Shown here: piece after piece, positions 61,621 to 64,000 of the stretch | Layout: every line of letters begins with the position of its first letter | Numbering within the stretch: the first letter of the stretch is position 1 | Source: Hydractinia symbiolongicarpus | Taxonomy: Eukaryota; Cnidaria; Hydrozoa; Anthoathecata; Hydractiniidae | DNA: 64,000 bases | Reading direction: 5' to 3' | Assembly: GCF_029227915.1 (NCBI RefSeq) | Contig: NC_079884.1 | Location: forward strand, 5,458,001 to 5,522,000 | Notes under the pieces: generated by a model | What the model was told of the DNA's origin: nothing | The model's database searches: none | Seen by the model: only the letters and a program-made list of their open reading frames with translations | Translations under genes and position numbers: made by a program

Positions 61621-64000
61621 GGGAAATGAGTTTACTCCCTGGGTACTTTCTTTGTATACTTTTGACTATACGGGCCGAGTCCGGGATTTAGGGAAATCGC
61701 AGGTTTTCGTTTGCCGGCGATTAAACTGATTTTATTCAGCGTCTCATCAAAAATGAAAACATTTTTAAAAACTACAAGTCTCATGGGCTTTAGTGGTGAA
61801 ATAGTAATTTAAAAAATCGTTTGAGAAATGAGTTTACTCCCTGGGTACTTTCTTTGTATACTTTTGACTATACGGGCCGAGACCGGGACTTACGGGAAGT
61901 CGCAGGTTTTCGTTTGCCGGCGATTAAACTTCTTTTATTCAGCGTCTCATCAAAAATGAAAACATTTTTAAAAACTACAAGTCTCATGGGCTTTAATGGT
62001 GAAATAATAATTTAAAAAATCGTTCGGGAAATGAGTTTACACCTTGGATACTTTCTTTGTATACTTTTAACTATACGGGCCGGGTCCGGGATTTACGGGA
62101 AATCGCAGGTTTTCGATTGCCGGCGATTAAACTTCTTTTATTCAGCGTCTCATCAAAAATGAAAACATTTTTAAAAACTACAAGTCTCATGGGCTTTAGT
62201 GGTGAAATAGTAATTTCAAAAATCGTTTGGGAAATGAGTTTACTCCCTGGGTACTTTCTTTGTATACTTTTGACTATACGGGCCGAGTACGGGATTTACG
62301 GGAAATTGCGGGTTTTCGTTTGCCGGCGATTAAACTTCTTTTATTCAGCGTCTCATCAAAAATGAAAACATTTTTAAAAACTACAAGTCTCATGGGCTTT
62401 AATGGTGAAATAATAATTTAAAAAATCGTTCGGGAAATGAGTTTACACCTTGGATACTTTCTTTGTATACTTTTAACTATACGGGCCGGGTCCGGGATTT
62501 ACGGGAAATCGCAGGTTTTCGATTGCCGGCGATTAAACTTCTTTTATTCAGCGTCTCATCAAAAATGAAAACATTTTTGAAAACTAAAAGTCTCATGCGT
62601 TTTAGTGGTGAAAAAATAATTTAAAAAGTCGTTCGGGAAATGAGTTTACTCCCTGGGTACTTTCTTTGTATACTTTTGATTATACGGACCGAGACCGGGA
62701 TTTACGGGAAGTCGCGGGTTTTCGTTTGCCGGCGATTAAACTTCTTTTATTCAGCGTCTCATCAAAAATGAAAATATTTTTAAAAACTACAAGTCTCATG
62801 GGCTTTATTGGTGAAATAATAATTTAAAAAATCGTTCGGGAAATGAGTTTACTCCTTGGATACTTTCTTTGTATACTTTTGACTATACGGGCCGAGTCCG
62901 GGATTTACGGGAAATCGCGGGTTTTCGTTTGCCGGCGATTAAACTTCTTTTATTCAGCGTCTCATCAAAAATGAAAATATTTTTAAAAACTACAAGTCTC
63001 ATGGGCTTTATTGGTGAAATAATAATTTAAAAAATCGTTCGGGAAATGAGTTTACTCCTTGGATACTTTCTTTGTATACTTTTGACTATACGGGCCGAGT
63101 CCGGGATTTACGGGAAATCGCGGATTTTCGTTTGCCGGCGATTAAACTTCTTTTATTCAGCGTCCTATCAAATATAAAAATATTTTTGAAAACTACAAGT
63201 CTCATGCGTTTAGTGGTAAAAAAATAATGTAAAAAATCGTTCGGGAAATGAGTTTACTCCCTGGGTACTTTCTTTGTATACTTTTGACTATACGGGCCAA
63301 GCCCGGGATATACGGGAAATCGCGGGTTTTCGTTTGCCGGCGATTAAACTTCTTTTATTCAGCGTCTCATCAAAAATGAAAACATTTTTAAAAACTACAA
63401 GTCTTATGCGTTTTAGTGGTGAAAAAATAATTTAAAAAATCGTTCTGAAAATGAGTTTACTCCCTGGGTAGTTTCTTTGTATACTTTTGACTATACGGGC
63501 CGAGTCCGGGATTTAGGGAAATCGCAGGTTTTCGTTTGCCGGCGATTAAACTGATTTTATTCAGCGTCTCATCAAAAATGAAAACATTTTTAAAAACTAC
63601 AAGTCTCATGGGCTTTAGTGGTGAAATAGTAATTTAAAAAATCGTTTGAGAAATGAGTTTACTCCCTGGGTACTTTCTTTGTATACTTTTGACTATACGG
63701 GCCGAGACCGGGACTTACGGGAAGTCGCAGGTTTTCGTTTGCCGGCGATTAAACTTCTTTTATTCAGCGTCTCATCAAAAATGAAAACATTTTTAAAAAC
63801 TACAAGTCTCATGGGCTTTAATGGTGAAATAATAATTTAAAAAATCGTTCGGGAAATGAGTTTACACCTTGGATACTTTCTTTGTATACTTTTAACTATA
63901 CGGGCCGGGTCCGGGATTTACGGGAAATCGCAGGTTTTCGATTGCCGGCGATTAAACTTCTTTTATTCAGCGTCTCATCAAAAATGAAAACATTTTTAAA
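61621..64000 (+). repeat. 9-mer higher-order repeat (1825 bp), second copy cut by window end
   Basis: The unit 61621-63445 begins again at 63446. Markers are aaactgattttattc at about 61727 and 63551, and the gggacttacgggaagtcgca class E monomer at 61823 and 63648. Within the first unit, two neighbouring monomers (62635 and 62838) share the ctttattgg tail and ttactccttgg, a single-monomer duplication. Confidence 0.83.

Larger units (their letters stand above)
1..64000 (+). repeat. Satellite DNA array, about 203-bp monomer, whole window
   Basis: Every stretch of the window is a copy of one monomer, recognisable by recurring landmarks: gggaaatgagttta, the palindrome gtatac, ctatacggg, gccggcgattaaac, catcaaaaatgaaaac and ctacaagtct. 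Measured spacings such as 48716, 48919 and 49122 give 203 bp; classes of 202 and 204 bp exist. About 315 copies are present, all in one orientation, with no interruption by unique DNA, a mobile element or an RNA gene. There is no gene anywhere in the window, so this entry covers all gene-free stretches. Such arrays are typical of eukaryotic centromeric or heterochromatic DNA; that location is inference. I do not recognise the family by name. Confidence 0.98.

Noticed and set aside
1-64000. CRISPR array
   Set aside because: The unit is about 203 bp with variation spread through it. There are no short identical repeats separated by unique spacers and no cas genes.
1-64000. Canonical 17-bp CENP-B box
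   Set aside because: I found no exact NTTCGNNNNANNCGGGN on either strand in the monomers I checked; the closest match is one base short, so I list it only as a like motif.
1-64000. rRNA, tRNA or other RNA genes, telomere repeats, insertion sequences
   Set aside because: No conserved rRNA or tRNA landmarks, no short telomere-type repeats and no inverted-repeat-bounded transposase frames are seen; all sequence is accounted for by the monomer.
1-64000. Assembly artefact as the source of the near-identical copies
   Set aside because: It cannot be excluded without reads, but copies carry private indels and substitutions and the offsets change inside duplicated segments, which simple mis-joining would not create.

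Overview
The whole 64-kb window is one uninterrupted array of tandemly repeated satellite DNA. The monomer is about 203 bp (variants of 202, 203 and 204 bp), so the window holds roughly 315 copies, all head to tail and all in the same orientation. Reading from end to end I found no unique sequence, no transposon, no RNA gene and no credible protein gene. The array runs off both ends. An array of this kind indicates a eukaryotic chromosome, most likely a centromeric, pericentromeric or other heterochromatic block. The species cannot be named from the sequence. A representative monomer is about 37% GC and has 13 CpG against about 7 expected (hand count), which argues weakly against a heavily methylated vertebrate-type genome.

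Monomer anatomy, numbered from the G-rich start gggaaatgag: positions 1-50 are mixed sequence; 51-100 form a GC-rich box (about 64% GC) holding 9 of the 13 CpGs, four CGGG motifs about 10 bp apart, and a 6-bp dyad (AATCGC/GCGATT); 101-203 are AT-rich with several A-tracts. I recognise about nine recurring classes by diagnostic bases, named here A, B, C, X, Y, Z, D, E and F. Class X is almost always followed by Y in the left two thirds.

Layout: the classes are arranged in many local higher-order repeats (HORs) of different period rather than one uniform HOR. They include a 7-mer run at 2.2-6.6 kb, a 4-mer at 9.4-10.9 kb, an 8-mer at 11.9-14.4 kb, a 5-mer at 17.3-19.4 kb, a 3-mer at 19.4-20.6 kb, a 9-mer at 20.6-24.8 kb nested in an 18/19-mer to about 30 kb, a 14-mer at 28.5-33.6 kb, a 5-mer at 34.3-36.4 kb, a 3-mer at 36.8-38.0 kb, a 6-mer at 38.0-40.4 kb, a 9-mer at 48.1-51.8 kb, a 6-mer at 59.2-61.6 kb and another 9-mer from 61.6 kb to the window end. 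Longer-range duplications at offsets of about 6.9-7.1, 4.04, 4.83, 6.45 and 8.48/7.87 kb lie over these. A sharp change of monomer classes occurs near 45.06 kb: classes D, E and F dominate to the right, A, B and C to the left.

No genes work together here. Every open reading frame of 62-113 codons is a by-product of the repeat, recurring once per monomer and ending at the same TAA. The biologically interesting content is the array's mosaic history (unequal exchange, chimeric monomers, inherited deletions) and the phased CGGG/dyad box with a nearby CENP-B-box-like motif one base short of the canonical spacing.
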